Source: Tetrahymena thermophila SB210
Taxonomy: Eukaryota; Ciliophora; Oligohymenophorea; Hymenostomatida; Tetrahymenidae
Reading direction: 5' to 3'
Assembly (NCBI RefSeq): GCF_000189635.1
Contig: NW_002475958.1
Location: 1-64,000 of the forward strand
Length of the DNA: 64,000 nucleotides
Both the position numbers and the translations under genes were made by a program. Under the pieces are notes generated by a model. The model searched no databases. It was not told where the DNA came from and saw only the letters and a program-made list of their open reading frames with translations. Each line of letters opens with the position of its first letter. Within the stretch, counting starts at the first letter, position 1. This document shows positions 26,348-38,881 of this stretch, piece by piece.

Positions 26348-29311
26348 ATGTTTAAGAGAAGTGTTAGTCCAAATTAAAAAGTTAAGTAGCGCAAGCACTA
26401 TAGATGCGAATTGAATAATGGTGTTTACGAAGGAGATATTTTATAATACCGTAAAGATGGTATAGGCATGTTTATTCATGATGAAGGTAGTGTCTACTTT
26501 GGAGGATTCTATTAAGATAATTTCCATGGAGAAGGTGTAATCCTCTTTAAATAAGGAGGCATATTTTATGGATAATTTTAAAGAGGAAAAGTAAATGGAA
26601 TTGGTTGCTTATAACTAAAGGAGAGTTTTGTTGTTGGGTATTTTTCGTAAAGCATAATGAATGGGCGAGTCTATCTTTTTAATTCATCAAGTAGAGTCTG
26701 GAAATTCTGTGAATATTAGTAAGGGAAAAAAATAAGAGAAATATAAGAAGAAACCGTAGAAGACATAAGGCAACTCCCTTCTTTTTTGATAAAAGATTAA
26801 TAAGCATCTGCCAAATTTATAAATTTTTTAGACTTGTAAATAGAATAAATATTTAAAAAAGATGTCAATAACTCTCTCTCGCTTTTAGAGTGTGAATAGA
26901 ATCCGAGGTAAAAATATGTAGGATATATAGACAAATAAGGTAATTTAAATGGCCTAGGATGCATCTTTACGAACGATTTATTGCAGGTAAAATAATTTAC
27001 AAATAAACATATGTTACTCATGTATATAATGTAAATTTAGAATTTCGAATTTCAGATTTACTATATAAAATTACAATAAAAAATAAATAGTTAATCATTT
27101 TATTTTTTTGCCAAATAATAAATTTTAATTCTTTAATTTTATTAGATGTGTGGCTCTTATGAAGAAGGAAAAATATAAGGGTTAGGTAGAACTTTACATG
27201 ATAATGGTGATATTTACGATGGATACTTTAGAAGAGATTAAATGGAAGGATAGGGAATATATTATACTTATCAAACAAATACTTATATTTATGCTTATTT
27301 TAAAAGAAATGAGTGTATTAAAGTAATAAAAGGAGACTAGGACTATCCAACTTAGTTAATAAGAAAAATGAAGTAAAAGATTCATGAAAAAAGTGCAGAA
27401 TATTTGGATGGAAGCATAAATTTTAAAGGAATAAACATAAATTTGGAGTACATAGTCAAATCTATAAAAGAAGATATGATAATGAATGCAAAAAGATAAA
27501 GGAATCAGTTCTTTGATATTTCCAGATGCGATGCCATAGAAGATGAAGATTAAATTTTAAAAAAGGCTGATTTTATTTAATAGGAGTAAAGCAGCATAGC
27601 AAGTTATAGAAAGAGTTCTAACGGATCAAATAATACTGCAGGTGCCAAATTTTAAATATATAATTAAAACACAAATAAGATGATTAAAGTTTAACCATTT
27701 ACTAATATGGTTTAAAGTTAAATTCAAGATGATTCTAACTTAATTTAAAATACTATAAATGAACCTTAAGATTCGCCCATAAGACCATCAACATCTTAAT
27801 CTAAAAGTAATTAGAAAAATTCAAAAATATTTACCCAAAGTAGATAGTCTAGATCACCTGTCTATGATAGATTACTAAGTAGTAGTTATTAAAAAGAAGT
27901 ATTGTCATAGTCTTAAAGGCTAATTAAAAGCATAGAAAATAGTAATAGTTTACAAAATCTTACAGATCGAACTTCTGCAAATCCAAGGACAAGTTTTAAT
28001 GAAAATCTATACAATTAAAATACTTCAACATATTTCAATTAATCCCAAAACTCTAGTAACAATCAGAATATTTCCATAAAAAAGTTAATAAATAGTTAGT
28101 TGATTGAGAATAAAAGTATGACTGATAATTAAATAAAAATGCAATTGTTATATGATAACCCAGAAAATAATAATTCAACATTTATCTAGAGTTAATCCAA
28201 TTTATAATCACCTTTAAAAAGTTAAGTTATTAAAAGCAAAATTTTTGGCCAAAGCCCTTTAAAAAATAGCTAATAAATAAATCAATCAACAAACTCTCTT
28301 TATCAGAGAAATTTAATTTTCTCTCCTTAAAAATCTTTAGATAAAAGCATGAGTAATCATAAAATTAGCTAATAAATTAATGGAAATCAAAGTGTTTAAT
28401 AGAATCAATCTCCTTAAAATATTTAAAAATCTATTATGATGAGTCCCTCTCGTTAAACCATGCAAAATAGCAAGATGACAAGAAAGTATTCTCCCATATT
28501 TCAAGATTGTTCCTAATCTAGCTTTAGATTATCGACTATAAGGGAAATGTAAAATAGTAGTACGATCTTAGATAGCTAATAATAATAATAAAACATAAAT
28601 TCTTAATAACAATTGAATTAATCTAAATTTTAACAAAAAAAGAGAGATATATTTACTTCAAACAGAGATCTCTCAGCTCCTATTCTAAATAGTAGGATTG
28701 AAACTCCTAAATTAAATAGTTCAATATTTATAGAAAGAAAGGAATCTCCTTCTAGACTTTACTAATAAATTGATAACGAAGCAAATTTAAAATAATAATA
28801 ACATAGTGAAAAGCTTAAAATGTAAATAGGATAACAAAAATATTACTCTCCGTCATTTAACCCTTAGTCTCTAACTTTAGGAGAATTGATTAAAAAATAA
28901 TAAAATTCTGTTATTAGATATTCACCTAATAGAAACTCTTAAAATAACTCTCTCAACAACTCTTATATTAATTCTTAAAGATAAAGTAGCATTTTTAATT
29001 AAGAAAATAGACCAAATTATTCTGAATATGGTTTATCATCTTAAAGATTTTAACCTAATCCTTTTGTTCAAAGTCAATATGAATAAATTTCAAGAGATTA
29101 ATCGCCTCCTAGCCCTTTAAAATTTTAGAAAACTAGAATATTCTAGGAAATTTCTTAGCCAATTAAAAGATCATAAAATTTTAATTTAAATATTTCATTT
29201 TAAGACTAAAATTAAGATCAATAATTTGTAAATTAAACTTCAAAATCTCCTAGCTAAGCACCACTTGCTTTTAAGACTTCTAAATTTGTGGCTAACTAAC
29301 TTAACTTATGA
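26348..29311 (+). CDS. MORN-repeat protein with long Ser/Gln/Asn-rich tail
   Basis: Two exons in phase (26348-26986 and 27146-29311), 934 residues. MORN-type motifs with the Y-x-G...G-x-G pattern appear in two groups. The first lies at residues ~27-95 (NNGVYEGDILQYRKDGIGMF, SVYFGGFYQDNFHGEGVILF, IFYGQFQRGKVNGIGCL). The second lies at ~185-260, spanning the intron (KYVGYIDKQGNLNGLGCIF, SYEEGKIQGLGRTLHDNG, IYDGYFRRDQMEGQGIYY). MORN arrays bind lipids or act as structural elements at membranes and cytoskeleton. The remaining ~600 residues are low-complexity, rich in Ser, Gln, Asn and Lys, with many SP-type motifs that could be phosphorylated. The frame is open some way upstream of the chosen ATG, so the true start could lie further 5'. 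Family call is secure; function is not predictable. Confidence 0.85.
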
Positions 29312-29888
29312 TTAAACGATTGAATAAATATTTAAAAACATACATATTAATTTTCAAATTTATTTTTTGAATTAAATTTATTATTTGTTACTAATATACA
29401 TCTTCAATTTATGTAAATATTAACTTATGTCTTTAAAATATTCAACTGAAATTGCATTTAAATTAAATTATAAATTAAAAACCAAACATCAATATTCAAA
29501 TTTTATATAATTTTAATAAAAATAAAAATGATTATTTGTCAATTAATTAATATCATATATTTTATAAAATTATATTAAATGAACTCAAAATTTATTGTGA
29601 AATTTTTTATTAATTAAGTTTAAAATTATTTTAAGCTGCAGAAAACACTTTTCTTCTTTTGATTTTAAGATTTTCTAAAGATCTCTTGTTAGTTTTTGAC
29701 AAGATATTTTAATGGAAATATCTACGAGTTAACAAAAGCGAATGATAACAATAATGAAAATAAAAAAATTTATTAGAAATATCCAAAATTTATGCATAAT
29801 CTCTTAGTTTAAAAATTTTAATGAAAAAAAAAGAAGAATTCGATAGTCCTTTTGATGTTCTTTAAGAAATAAAGGAAAATAGCGTAAA
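29312..29888. other. Intergenic, AT-rich
   Basis: About 580 bases between the MORN gene and the next small gene. A tiny frame starting at 29821 ends at a TGA within ~25 codons and is not convincing. Nothing else seen. Confidence 0.5.
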
Positions 29889-30308
29889 ATGAAGGACTTA
29901 AGCATGAAATAAAAAATAAATAAATTATTGAAAAATAAAGGAGTATAAGATAAATACAAATATTTATCTAAGTTGATATTATTGGATCAAGAAATCAAAG
30001 GAAAAATTAAAAGAAAAAACAAAAAAGAAAAGCAGAAAAGAAAAAACAAATTAATATTAGAGGAAATGTAAAACACCACCAATATTGTTCACGTTCCTGT
30101 TCATATGGGACACACTCACTATTTCGATTATATCGACTCCTTCCCTAAGCTTAAAGAAGGTCCCACTCTTGAAGAAAATCACATTACTAATCAAAAAATT
30201 CTCAGAGAATAATTGATTAGTGGTCAATAAGGTCTTGAATAAAGTAATAAATTAGGAATTAATTAGAATACTTATTAAAGCTAAGTATTTTTGAGCAATA
30301 ACATCTGA
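29889..30308 (+). CDS. Small basic protein of unknown function (possibly with downstream exons)
   Basis: A 139-codon frame with an in-frame TGA upstream and two Met codons (29889, 29904) near its start. The first half is strongly basic (repeated Lys/Arg, for example IKGKIKRKNKKEKQKRKN). The second half has codons unlike the AT-rich background and reads TNIVHVPVHMGHTHYFDYID, SFPKLKEGPTLEENH, ITNQKILREQLISGQQG. That change in base use is the main evidence that this is a gene. A possible donor (GTAATA near 30243) could join it to a second coding-like segment at 30613-30738 ending at TGA, which would replace the last ~20 residues. I do not recognise the family. Confidence 0.5.
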
Positions 30309-30612
30309 TCTCTCTAAACATTTAAAAAGCTATAAAAATGAGCAAAATAGTTTATAAAAAGCAAAAAGGTATTAAACAAAATTAGTTATCATAAAGAATG
30401 AAATGATTTGGGAAATAAATTCAACTATTTATTGAGATTTTTTAGAAAATTTAATTATGAATAAAATGTAGAAAATAATCAAAAAAATCTAAAATATTTT
30501 AATAAATATTAATATTTGACATTTCAAATTAAAAATTGATGTTATTGCTTCAAATATTTAAAAAATTTTATCTTAAATTGTAAAAATTTTGTTTTTAAAT
30601 AATTCTAAAATA

Positions 30613-30738
30613 GATCTCTGCTTAAGAAACTGCTTCAAATTAAGCCAAAAGAGATATATTGAATTCTGTTTAGATAGAAAGTGTGGTGGTGCTGATTTCT
30701 AAAGAGCTGCTACTATTCTTGGTTATACCAAAAACTGA
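30613..30738 (+). other. Coding-like segment, possible last exon of the small basic protein
   Basis: After an AG acceptor, this segment reads LCLRNCFKLSQKRYIEFC, then LDRKCGGADFQRAATILGY and TGA at 30736. It uses GGT, GCT, TTC and AAC codons typical of expressed Tetrahymena genes. Spliced to 29889-~30242 it would make a protein of ~160 residues. The other forward frame and the reverse strand here are also partly open, so strand and frame remain uncertain. Confidence 0.35.
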
Positions 30739-30981
30739 GGGGAATACTTCTTACCTAATTCAATTAATTTCATATCTTATTATGTTAGTAAGCTTATTAT
30801 AGCAAGTCAAAAGGAAGAAGATATGAAAAAATGTAATAAAAAAGAAGAGGCATACTATGGATTAAGCAAATTAAATTTGATTGATTGATTGATACAATAA
30901 TTGCAAGCATTTCAAAATCGTTTAAAATTTCATTTAAGCTTCCAAAATCAGCTACAATTAAAAAAAATGAATTTTATTTAA

Positions 30982-31134
30982 ATGGATTTTTAAGAAATTA
31001 ATCAAATTTATATCATTAAGAAAGAACTCTACTCTCATTGTCTCTATCTAGCTAGCTGCTTTGATATTTAGACGACAAGAAGTTTTTATTAAGAAGTTTC
31101 TACTAACGCTAAAAATAAAATACAATCAATATGA
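30982..31134 (+). other. Short open frame of doubtful status
   Basis: A 50-codon frame beginning MDFQEINQIYIIKKELYSH with codon use richer in C/G than its surroundings. The opposite strand also has a 76-codon frame (31035-31265, starting MQIQKEDQQAEIKKKK). At most one of the two is likely to be real, and either may be an exon of a larger gene. No family recognised. Confidence 0.25.
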
Positions 31135-31280
31135 ATAATTAATTTCTCATAATATTTGAAATGATTTATTAATCCTAATAAGAGTTTGTTTGTTAGCATG
31201 TTTAAAACCTATTTATGCTTCTTCTTCTTAATTTCTGCTTGTTAATCTTCTTTTTGAATTTACATAGTTATATCAATTGG

Positions 31281-31640
31281 TTAAATATTTTACTTACAAT
31301 TTATCATTTCAATACATAATAATATTGCTTTTATCTAAATATTTTCATTATGAAATCAAATATTTATTGAATTACCTAGCAATAAACAAAGAAAAAAAGA
31401 ATAATTTATTTTATAAAAATCACATTTAAATAATTATTGATTTAAATGAATGATTAAAATAATAATAATATATTGATTAAATATTTTACTTACAATTTAT
31501 CATTTCAATACATAATAATATTGCTTTTATCTAAAAATTTTCAGTATGAAATCAAATTTTTATTGAATTAACTACCAATAAACAAAGAAAAAATGAATAA
31601 TTTATTTTATAAAAATCACATTTAAATAATTATTGATTAA
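31281..31640. repeat. 196-base tandem direct repeat, two copies
   Basis: The sequence starting TTAAATATTTTACTTACAAT at 31281 recurs at 31477, a period of 196 bases. The copies are nearly identical for ~160 bases, with a handful of substitutions, and include a shared TATGAAATCAAAT and CCAATAAACAAAG. Noncoding. It lies just beyond the 3' end of the PP28-like gene, so it could affect that transcript's end. Confidence 0.8.
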
Positions 31641-31978
31641 TTAAATTAAAAAATTAAAATAATAACTTAAATTTTTAAAAATATTTTTTTGCCAACTCAT
31701 GAAAAAAACAATTTTTAGAAGTTGACTGTCTATTTATTAATTATCCAAATATAGCAACAAAAGGGATTGGATTTTTTATTTTCTAATTAGATTTAATTAG
31801 AAAGAGAGTTAAGTAAAGTAAATTTGATAAACTACTATAACTACAAAAAAATATGAAGTTTTTTCTTCAAGGAGAAAGTTATATATTGTACAAATAAGTA
31901 ATACCAGATAATGTTTAGGTTTTTTGATTATAGAATTATATATTTGTTTTGAACATATGTTTTCTTAATACAATATTT

Positions 31979-32605
31979 TCAGAATTGTGTTTTCTTTTGG
32001 TTTAAACTAGCTTGCTTAGCGCTTTCTATTTTTTGAGCTTCTTCCTTTTCTTTAGCAGCTCTTTCTCTTCTAGCTCTGATTTCTGCTAATCTAGCTAAAT
32101 CAGCCTTTTACTTATCTGCAGCACTAATTCCCGATGAAGGTCCTTCCTTTTAATTGCCTGTTTATGGCTTCTTAGAAGCTGGTTTCTTTTAGGTTGGAAT
32201 CTCTTCTTCTGAATCAGATTCTTCCTTTTTAGCAGGCTTCTTAGGTTTTTCCTATTATTTAGCAGGTTTTTCTACGACCTTTGGTTTTTCTTACACCTTA
32301 GGCTTTTCTTCTTCATCTTCATCACTGCTTGAAGAAGGCATTTCATAAGTTCTAGGACCTTACTTTCTACTAAAGAATTTATTATTTTCTTCAACTTCTT
32401 AGTCTTCATCTTGCTATTTTTATGTTTTTTTAACCTCCTTAGCATTCTTAGAATCATTTTGATTATTTTCATCATCACCACTATCTTCTTAGATTCCCAA
32501 TCTACTTGTGGCGTCTATGATGTCTTTTTCTTACACATCATCGAAGTGTTTTTCCTTACCTCTCTAAGTAAACTTTCTATTACGTCCAAATTCGTCTTTT
32601 CCCAT
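31979..32605 (-). CDS. PDAP1/PP28-like (28 kDa heat- and acid-stable) phosphoprotein
   Basis: Intronless, 208 residues, ATG at 32603-32605, TGA at 31979. The protein is highly charged. N-terminal MGKDEFGRNRKFTQRGKEKH is followed by DATSRLGIQEDSGDDEN, then an acidic Ser cluster (SSSSDEDEEEKP) and Lys/Pro-rich repeats (EKPKVVEKPAKQQEKPKKPA). The C-terminal ~45 residues ([20 protein letters not shown], then ERAAKEKEEAQKIE) match the C-terminal helix of PDAP1/HASPP28, whose [20 protein letters not shown] has the same pattern. In animals this protein is a casein kinase 2 substrate that associates with RNA and growth-factor pathways. The acidic Ser stretches here are good CK2-type sites. The central PP28 signature is not well kept, so assignment rests mainly on the C-terminus. 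Confidence 0.7.
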
Positions 32606-33490
32606 AATTACTGATTCTTTTTATTTAACTTTTTAGTTTCTGTAAAATTTTTAATTTTATATTTGATATTATTTGATTATTAATTATATATGTGCTCTAC
32701 TTTTATTAACTTCCTCTAATTAATTAAATAATTGATAATTATTTTTTTTTAGTCATATAACAACTCAAATTAAGAATAATTCTTTCTTTCTGCTTAGAAT
32801 AACATTTTTCTTTAGAATTTATTTAATGATCCTATTTTAGGATTTAGATTCTACAAATATAGATTATTTTTTTTCATATCTTAATTTTTATAGATTATAT
32901 TTCTATTTTATTTTCAAAAGAATAAATATTTCATTTATTTACCTTTCAATATAAGTAGAACTTTACTGATCTTTCTTTAATTAATTCACTTTTAGAACCT
33001 GAATATAGTATCAATTGTTTAAATCAGTAAATAAATTGTTCAGCATATTTAAGGTTATAAGCTAAATTGATTTAAACATAAATAAGTTCATAGTGTTTTG
33101 TTTTAATGATTTGAAAAGTGCTAGTTGTAATGATCTAAAATTAATGTATTTACTTACAATCAGTAATTAACTAATTTATAATGTTACTATATCTTAAAAA
33201 ATTCCTCTTAAAACAATTGTTAACTCTTATTGAGCAAATTAAATAATAAAAGAAATAAATCTATAATCTAAAATTTATGCAAATCCATAAAAATAATAAT
33301 TAAAAAGTTCTTATGTGATTTTTAAGATATGCTACTGAATATTAAAATGTGGTTATAATAATATTCTTTGGATACTAGATTCACTTTTAGTATCTATTCA
33401 AAAACTTACAAAAGATTTATCAAAAAAAGATATTAAAAATAAAATAAAATTACAAATTAAAAAGCCAAAATTTTAACTTTAAAAAAATAA
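32606..33490. other. Divergent promoter region
   Basis: Lies between two genes reading away from each other (PP28-like leftward, threonine aldolase rightward), so it should hold both promoters. AT-rich; no conserved motif that I can name. Confidence 0.6.
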
Positions 33491-34604
33491 ATGGAAGATT
33501 TTATTGACTTTAGAAGTGATACAGTTACTAAGCCTACTCCTGAAATGCGCTAAGCTATGGCTAATGCAATCGTTGGAGATGATGTTTTTGGTGATGATCC
33601 AACTGTAATTGAATTGCAAGAATATGCTGCATAGTTATTAGGTAAGGAAGCTGCTTTATTTGTTCCATCAGGATGCTTTGGTAACTAATGCTCTATTTTT
33701 ACACATGTGTAAAAGGGTAATGAGATAATATTAGCTAATGAATGCCATATAGTATAGTATGAAGCTGGAGCTGCTTCAATTATATCAAATGCTTAGCTTA
33801 GATGTATTGATACTTCCTAAACAGGAGGATTACTGACAGCTAAATAGGTCGAAAGCCTAATCAGAAAAACAGATTGGATTGTTTATCCAAAAACAGGTCT
33901 CATTTCAGTTGAGTAACCAACCTCCTAAGGTAAAGTATATCCTCTTGAAACTCTAAAAGAAATCTACGAAGTTGCTTAAAAGTATAACATCAAAGTTCAT
34001 ATGGATGGTGCTAGAATTTTCAATGCTGCTACTTATCTTAAAGTAGAAGCAAAAGAGATAGCTAAGTATTGCGATAGTGTAATGTTGTGTCTATCAAAAG
34101 GATTGTGTGCACCAGTAGGATCTTTGATAGTTGGAACCAAAGAATTTATCCAAAAGGCAACTTATTCAAGAAAAATGATGGGTATATTTATATTCTTAAA
34201 ATTCTAAAATTGATATTCAAACAAAAATATTTATGTAAAAAGGTGGTGGATTGAGACAAGTTGGAGTTTTAGCTGCTCCTGGTTTACTTGCTTTAAAAGA
34301 GTAAACAAAACATTTAGGAAAAGACTTAGAAGTAATAATTCGTTTGGCAAAGAACTTAAAGACTTTACCATTTGTTGAAATTGATGATTCTAATATTCAG
34401 ATAAATATGATCTTCTTTTCAATTAAAAACCCTGAAATAAAATCTAATGATCTGGTATAATATTTACTTGAACATAAGATCAAGTTTGGTGGTGCATCTT
34501 CTGAAGGAGTTTATAGAGTTATTACTCATTTCTATACTAGAGAAAAAGAAGTAGATTACTTATACGAAACCTTGAAAACTTATTTATCAAAATTCTAAAA
34601 TTGA
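33491..34604 (+). CDS. Low-specificity L-threonine aldolase (PLP-dependent)
   Basis: Two exons (33491-34181 and 34243-34604; 61-base intron, phases agree), 350 residues, the normal family length. It begins [20 protein letters not shown], the standard threonine aldolase start, followed by [12 protein letters not shown]. Other family motifs are [26 protein letters not shown], the cofactor-binding [11 protein letters not shown] (Asp and Arg contact PLP), [12 protein letters not shown] with the Schiff-base Lys, and, after the intron, [15 protein letters not shown]. The reaction cleaves L-threonine or L-allo-threonine to glycine and acetaldehyde; some homologues prefer phenylserine or beta-hydroxy amino acids. 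No targeting peptide, so probably cytosolic. All expected residues are present, so it should be active. Confidence 0.93.
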
Positions 34605-35324
34605 TTAAAAATAAAATCATGAATAAAACTTTTATTTTTTAATTATATCTATTAAAAATCAATGTTATAAGTCTTTCATTTATAAATATTCAGATATAAA
34701 TTCAGTATTTTTTACACATAATGTTATTCTTCAAACAGGTTTTATATTCAAAAAAATAATTTTAATTATTCAAGCAGAATTCTTAAAGAAATTATACTCA
34801 AAATAATTAAATTTTAATCTCTAAATCTATTTTTTTAAGGAAGTGTTTTTATTCAAAAATAATTTTTTTTGTAAATATTAAATTGAAATATGATAGCAAA
34901 TATTTTTTTCTGACAGAAATAAGCCAAAAATTTTTTATGATCTCTCATAAAATAAATAAACTTTCTTAATTTGATTAATAAAAACTATATTTTTATTTCT
35001 CAAATATGTTAAAACTTTTAAATCTAATTTAACAATTTAAAAAAATTAAAAAAAAAAATGAGCTTATCAAAAAAGTATAGTATTAGCTGCTCCTTATAAT
35101 TTCTTTTTGTTAACCGCTCTTTTATAACTTTTTTGTAGAATCTGATGAAATATATCTGATTAGCGCAATTTCTTAAAGATTTAGAAATGATATAAAATAT
35201 AAAAACCAATATAATTCCTTTTATAAAGCTAATTATTAATTTTTATATACTTAATATTATTGAAAAATATTGTATTTTATAGAGGATATTTTTAAGAAAA
35301 ATCAACACAAGTTTTTTTATTGAT
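34605..35324. other. Intergenic, AT-rich
   Basis: No gene seen. Includes the 3' flank of the aldolase and the promoter of the Q/N/E-rich protein. Confidence 0.6.
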
Positions 35325-38300
35325 ATGAGCAAAATCAGTCAAGATGCTAGCGAATCCTAAGATTTCGCTTTCGATGATGATCTGATTGAGATAAATGTAA
35401 ATAATTAGGTAGAAGACGAAGATGATTTATCTGAAGTGCAATTTATTGAGTAACTCAAAAAAGGTTAAAATGTAGCAAATTAGCAGACTAATTCTTAAAA
35501 TTAGATCAAAAACAGCCAATAAAATAATATTTAAAGTCAAAATTATTAGTAAGGAATTGAATAAAATGATGACTAAGGTAAATTTAATGCTTAATCTACC
35601 TAATCAATATTTTAATTATCATGTAACCAATTTAAATTAGAGAACCTAAATCACGAAGGAGAAATTGTTTCTTTTAGAGAGGATATATTAGAATAAATTG
35701 ATGAATCTGAATGCAAAAATACTTTAAGCTAAAAAAATGAGAATCTTAACAATTCATTCTCATACTCCAACTAAAATAAATCATAAAATATATTTTATAA
35801 TGAAGAAAACCTTCAACAAGAAGGGGATTTTAGTGGATTGAATATCTTCTAAAGAAATTAACTTTAGTAAGAATTCAAAAAATTGTCAGCTAAAAAAGAT
35901 GAGCAGCTTGCAGCAAGTTAAGGAAGTTTAGAAGATTAATTAAAGGTTAATTCTTAACAGCTAAATAATTTTTCTTCATAAAATCAATTTACATCTAACT
36001 TCGAGCAAGAATTTGATATGAATAATTTAAATATCTAAAGCAAAAATTAGTAGAACATATTTTCCTACTAAGATTCTTCAAATCAATAGCAGTAAAGCTA
36101 GCTTGCTGAGTATGAAGAAAAGGAAAACTAAAACTTTTTAAAAAAAACATATAATATCGGTGAAGAAGATAATGCTGTAAATAATGATAATGACCATGAA
36201 TCATCTAATTTACTTGAACTTCCTGTTTTTGAAAATGAAAAATAAGATTTATTGTTAGAAGATAAGTTGATTGGCTAATAAAATAATTTATTAATAGAAT
36301 AAAACCAAATTATTAAAGAAAATCAGGATGAAGAAGAAGAAGACGATGACGAAGATGAAATGATTCTACTTAAAAACATAGCAAATACCTATCATTCTTA
36401 ATAAAGACAAAAATAATCAGAAGAATTAAGTTAAGGAGAATAAAAATAATTTTTTATGGAAAAAGAATCTCCTTAAAAATAATAAATTGAGCAAGAAAAT
36501 GAAAATAAAAAGCAAGAAAATAATGAGCAAATTGAAGAAAGTTTTTAATAAATTGAATAAAATAATAAAATAGTAAATCAATAAGATTAAGTTGATTAAC
36601 TAGAAATAAAAGAAACTCAACACAAATAGCAAAATTTATCATAAGAGCAATAATAAAATAGTGAATTTGAAACTTTTGAAAATAAAAACCAACAAGAGAT
36701 TTAAAATACAATCCAAGAAGATAAGTAAAATCTGATAACGAATTAAGATATCATAGAATAAGATTTAACTAAAGAAAATTATTAGTTGTTAAATCAGAAT
36801 CAAGATATGTAGCAAGATTAAGAATCAAATTCCGAATTATTATAAAAGCACGAGAAAGAAGCAAGATAGGAAGGATTATAAATGATAGATGAAAACGAAA
36901 TATAGTAAAATAATTAAAACGAAACATAATAAAAAAATTAAAATGAAGAATAAAAAAATGAATTAGAAAATAATTTTAATAACTAAATTTTTCTAAAGCA
37001 AAGTATTGAATAAGATAAAGGAATAAATTCACAAGAGCATTAAAGCGAAATTAATAATTTATAAGTCAAAGAAAATGAAAGTAAAAAAATGGAGATTGAA
37101 TACTAATAGAGCACTGATAAGTAAACTAATGAAAAAGAATAATCAATAGAATAAGAAGGTAAATAATAAAATAATTAACAAAAAGAAGAACCTCTATAAG
37201 CTAAATAGCCAAACAATGGTTAAATTTAATATATAGCTACTTAGAATGAATGCTCAGAAGAAAATAATAATCCTCCTAAAAAAAGTATAAGCGAAGCACC
37301 TTAGACAATAGCAAGCATTTTCTAGTAATTAGCTTCTGTGTTTTAAAATATGATAATTCCCTAGAGTATGATTAATATGTCTCTTAACAATAATACAACT
37401 ATTGAGTAATAACCAGAATAGTTTTAAACTTCAGCAAATATCTAATAACAAATAAATTAATTGTAAAACTAAGTAACTTTTATTTAAAATTCAGTTATTC
37501 ATATTCCTAATCACTTATAGCAAGTTACTAATATTTTAGCTAAAGTTACAAACTCAAATATTACTGTAAACCCAAACATATAGCAATTAACCTCTATTTC
37601 AAATAATGTTTAGACTTAGCCAGTAAATAAAATAACCAAAGAATAATCTTAAGTGTAAAAGTAATCAAAAGATACAAAGTAGAGTACATCAAAAGAAGAT
37701 AATGAAAAGGCTAAGAAACCACTAGAAAAAAGCAGAAATAAAAAAGCTGATAGCTCAGAGGATGAAGAAAGTGAAGAAGATAATGAATCAAGTGAAGAAG
37801 AGTCTGGATCTGAAAGTGAAGAAGAAAGTGATGATGAAAATGATATTTCTGACTTGAAAAATTTATCATCTAAAATTTCAAATTCAAATTAAAAATCAAA
37901 AATAGGAAGTGGTACACTCTCATCTAAATCAAACAATAGTTTATTCGGTTTTGGATCATCTATAAATAAAAAAACAACTTATATATAACCTAAAAATAAC
38001 TTCAGTGCACCTAAGATGATAACAACTCCTACAAAAGGATTAACAACTAGTTTTGGATCTTCAAAAATTGAACCTCCTCAAGAACCATAAATTGATTAAA
38101 TAACTATCAATGCAGCAAGTATTGGCTTTAAAGAACCTAAGCTTTTCATAGCTGAATCTGAAAGAGTTATTAAATCTGATGACATAGAGATAGAGGATGA
38201 ATCTCTAAAACCGTTATATGAATATCTAAATAAATTAGATTAACCAACTAGTTTTCTAATTATTAAAGATTAATTTTAAAATTTGACAGATGAGTAAATT

Positions 38301-38881
38301 CATACTGCTTTGCATGATTTCAAATCAGAAGAAAAAATGTATTTATATATTTTTCAATTAAAAAATAAATTAAAATAATAATATTAAAAATAGAGGAATT
38401 GTAGAATTGTTTTTACCAAAATATGCTAAATGCAATAGTGCTAGAATCGATTATTATTATGTAGAAATGATAATACCACCTCCTAAGCCTAAATAAGTAG
38501 AACCTGAGCATACAGAAGAATAAAAGGAAAATACTGTTGAAAAGTAAGAATTGAAAATAGAAAACGCAGGTGATCGTAAAAAGTATGAATCTATGACAGA
38601 TGATCAGCTCCTAAGTTATTAAAAAGAATTAAACTTGAGAAAACAAGCATTATTAGATAAAAAATAAAATGCCAACCCCACTTCTGATAGACTTAAGAAA
38701 ATACAATAATGGAATGAAATGAAGGTAATATATAATTAGTAAATATAAAAATATATTTTTAAAAACATGTAAATTTATCAATTAGGAAGTCATATCAACT
38801 GTATTTGAAAGAATAGCAGTCCTAAAGGGTAAAAGAATTCAGGAGATATGTGATGATTTCGGAGTAAAATTAGAAGACTGA
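35325..38881 (+). CDS. Gln/Asn/Glu-rich low-complexity protein of unknown function
   Basis: Three exons in phase (35325-38338, 38394-38724, 38786-38881), 1,146 residues. The first ~800 residues are low-complexity: Gln (mostly TAA/TAG), Asn, Glu and Lys, with an acidic run at ~325-345 (EEEEDDDEDEM) and a Ser/Asp/Glu block at ~805-845 (SSEDEESEEDNESSEEESGS). A few FG dipeptides follow (LFGFGSSINKK, TTSFGSSKIE). The last ~250 residues are less biased and look folded: KPLYEYLNKLDQPTSFLIIK, VELFLPKYAKCNSARIDYYY, KKYESMTDDQLLSYQKELN, VISTVFERIAVLKGKRIQE. I do not recognise this domain. The acidic Ser block is a likely CK2 target, and the Q/N content suggests a condensate-forming or prion-like region. 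No membrane segment or signal peptide. Nuclear location is only a guess. Confidence 0.75.

Larger units (their letters stand above)
30739..31978. other. Intergenic with doubtful small frames and a tandem repeat
   Basis: Apart from the short frames and the 196-base repeat listed separately, this stretch is AT-rich with no supported gene. Confidence 0.5.

Noticed and set aside
30736..30738. In-frame TGA as selenocysteine
   Set aside because: The frame stays open after it, but there is no redox-type Cys/Sec motif around it, no SECIS-like element that I can identify, and the gene structure itself is uncertain.
33912..33930. AACCAACCTC, which resembles the Tetrahymena chromosome breakage sequence
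   Set aside because: It lacks the full TAAACCAACCTCTTT consensus, lies inside the threonine aldolase coding sequence, and breakage sequences are removed from macronuclear chromosomes.
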